A DNA stretch of 6,541 bases from Pseudomonadota bacterium (lineage in GTDB: Bacteria > Desulfobacterota > WTBG01 > CAIYCZ01): the NCBI GenBank assembly GCA_026388865.1, contig JAPLIX010000465.1:958-7498 (forward strand), read 5' to 3'. Below, in pieces: positions 5,505 to 6,541 of this stretch (its first letter is position 1; the number at the start of each line of letters is the position of its first letter). Below the pieces are notes generated by a model that was not told where the DNA came from, did no database searches, and worked only from the letters and a program-made list of their open reading frames with translations. A program made the position numbers and the translations under genes.

Positions 5505-6541
5505 CTAGCGGATCTGTTTCTGTGCAGGCAGTGTTACCACCAGCGTTACGCCGCGCTCCGGGTTGCTTGTAACAGTGATTTCACCACCATGCGCTTCGAC
5601 TATTCCTTTACAGATATGGAGGCCCAGGCCGCTTCCCCGTGAAGCTCCTGAGCGTGATTTATCACCCTGATAAAAGCGGTTAAAAATATTGGGGATATCT
5701 GCATCAGTGATGCCGATGCCGGTGTCCTTGACACGAAACTGCACTGCGCTGTTGTCCGCGGCAAGGGAAAGTGCGACCGAGCCACCCTCCAGGGTAAATT
5801 TGATGGCATTGTCGATAAGATTGCTGAAGAGCTGATGCATCCTAGTCTTATCGCAGGGCAGCACCACATCGTCACACTGTTCAATAGAGAATTGCAGCTT
5901 TTTTTCCTGCGCCATAGGCAGGAAAAAGTCATGCAGGTCACGCACGATCTCCCCGAGGTTGAGATATGTCAGCTCAAGGTCCATCTTTTTTTCATCAAGG
6001 CGGGAGATGAGCAGCAGGTCATTTACCATTTTGATGAGAAAATTTATGCGCTCCAGCGACTCGGCGATGGCTTCACGGTATTCTTCATCACCTCGTTTCT
6101 GCGAAAGTGCTACCTCCAATTCTCCCTTCAGGACAAACAGCGGGGTCCGCAGCTCGTGGGAAACGTCCGCGGTGAACTGCTTGACTTCGCGCACTGCCTG
6201 CTCAAGGCGGTCAATCATGAGATTAATAGTAATAATAAGATGCTGCAGCTCATCGCTCACATCGGGAACAGGAAGACGCTCCTGCAGGTTCTGCGAGGTG
6301 ATGCGATTTGTTACCGTGACAATGTTGCTCACGATTTCTCGATACTGTTTCAACGCATACAACCCCCAGCCGACATTCAGCAGGAGCAGCACCGGTATAA
6401 CAAATAAAATATTTTCCAGCAAATTGCGCAGGGTTAATTTAATGCGCTCAATGTCCACTGCCATTTGAATGCTGTATTTTGCGCCATTGGGCAGGCTGAA
6501 TTTTCTTTTGTAATGGCGGAATGGGTGCGCGCTGCCAAACA
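5505..6541 (-). CDS. Membrane sensor histidine kinase, CusS/heavy-metal-sensor-like (5'-truncated by window edge)
   Basis: This is the C-terminal part of a two-component sensor kinase that autophosphorylates a histidine and passes the phosphate to a response regulator. The frame is open to the right edge: 25 residues precede the Met at 6464, ending in YSIQMAVDIERI, a typical end of the periplasmic sensor domain in this family. The Met is therefore internal and 344 residues are visible. Order, in visible numbering: a transmembrane helix at about 43-63 (ILFVIPVLLLLNVGWGLYAL), a HAMP linker at about 63-118 containing the DELQHL and NLMIDRLEQA segments, the HisKA H-box SHELRTPL with phospho-acceptor H128, the N-box (N240, N244), G1 DTGIGI from D272, an F-box NIFNRFYQG, and G2 GSGLGLHI at 303-310. 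All catalytic boxes are intact. The architecture resembles heavy-metal sensor kinases, but the stimulus cannot be inferred because most of the sensor domain is missing. A partner regulator would be expected beyond the right edge. Confidence 0.93.
   Translation of the reverse strand, partial: FGSAHPFRHYKRKFSLPNGAKYSIQMAVDIERIKLTLRNLLENILFVIPVLLLLNVGWGLYALKQYREIVSNIVTVTNRITSQNLQERLPVPDVSDELQHLIITINLMIDRLEQAVREVKQFTADVSHELRTPLFVLKGELEVALSQKRGDEEYREAIAESLERINFLIKMVNDLLLISRLDEKKMDLELTYLNLGEIVRDLHDFFLPMAQEKKLQFSIEQCDDVVLPCDKTRMHQLFSNLIDNAIKFTLEGGSVALSLAADNSAVQFRVKDTGIGITDADIPNIFNRFYQGDKSRSGASRGSGLGLHICKGIVEAHGGEITVTSNPERGVTLVVTLPAQKQIR

Noticed and set aside
5356..5508. A plus-strand frame of about 50 codons from a TTG (with an internal ATG at 5461) in the gap between kinase and radical SAM gene
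   Set aside because: It needs a rare start without a good Shine-Dalgarno sequence, is antisense to both flanking genes and shows no family motif.
5835..6407. Long plus-strand open frames antisense to the histidine kinase, and similar ones antisense to the radical SAM and hldA genes
   Set aside because: Each is fully covered by a gene with clear family motifs on the other strand, and their translations show no recognisable domain.

Overview
The window comes from a Gram-negative (diderm) bacterium, probably anaerobic or microaerophilic. The evidence is a four-gene leftward block for ADP-heptose and LPS core synthesis, together with a rubrerythrin, a non-haem iron peroxide-scavenging protein typical of anaerobes. 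The split heptose kinase/adenylyltransferase, the GPRH-type family 9 heptosyltransferase and a B12-type radical SAM protein point away from Enterobacteria. They fit groups such as Planctomycetota, Omnitrophota, Nitrospirota or Desulfobacterota, but the phylum cannot be fixed from the sequence alone. Nothing resembles a transposon, phage, CRISPR array, tRNA or rRNA.

Layout, left to right. (1) The 3' part of a SagB-type nitroreductase gene (+ strand) runs in from the left edge and ends at 407. (2) A 199-bp gap (408-606) holds an 8-bp motif in three copies, a 10-bp palindrome and a plausible promoter. (3) A complete rubrerythrin gene (607-1110, +) follows, with an excellent ribosome binding site. 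(4) Only 23 bp later it meets, tail to tail, the leftward operon. In transcription order this is a B12-binding-type radical SAM protein (5266-3752), a WaaF-like heptosyltransferase (3759-2692, overlapping the previous gene by 8 bp), heptose-7-phosphate kinase HldA (2639-1644) and heptose-1-phosphate adenylyltransferase HldC (1616-1134). (5) A 238-bp gap (5267-5504) probably contains the operon promoter. (6) The 3' part of a membrane sensor histidine kinase gene (- strand) runs off the right edge; its reading frame stays open to the last base.

How the genes work together. HldA phosphorylates D-glycero-D-manno-heptose 7-phosphate at C1. After removal of the 7-phosphate by GmhB (not in this window), HldC adenylates the sugar to give ADP-heptose. 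The WaaF-like enzyme then transfers heptose to the growing LPS inner core. The radical SAM gene leads the operon and is tightly coupled to waaF, so it may act on an envelope molecule, but its substrate is unknown. The nitroreductase, rubrerythrin and histidine kinase look like independent neighbours.

No clearly new multi-gene system is visible. The points most worth a second look are the radical SAM gene inside the heptose operon, the repeated motif and palindrome upstream of rubrerythrin, and the radical SAM start codon, which has no ribosome binding site.
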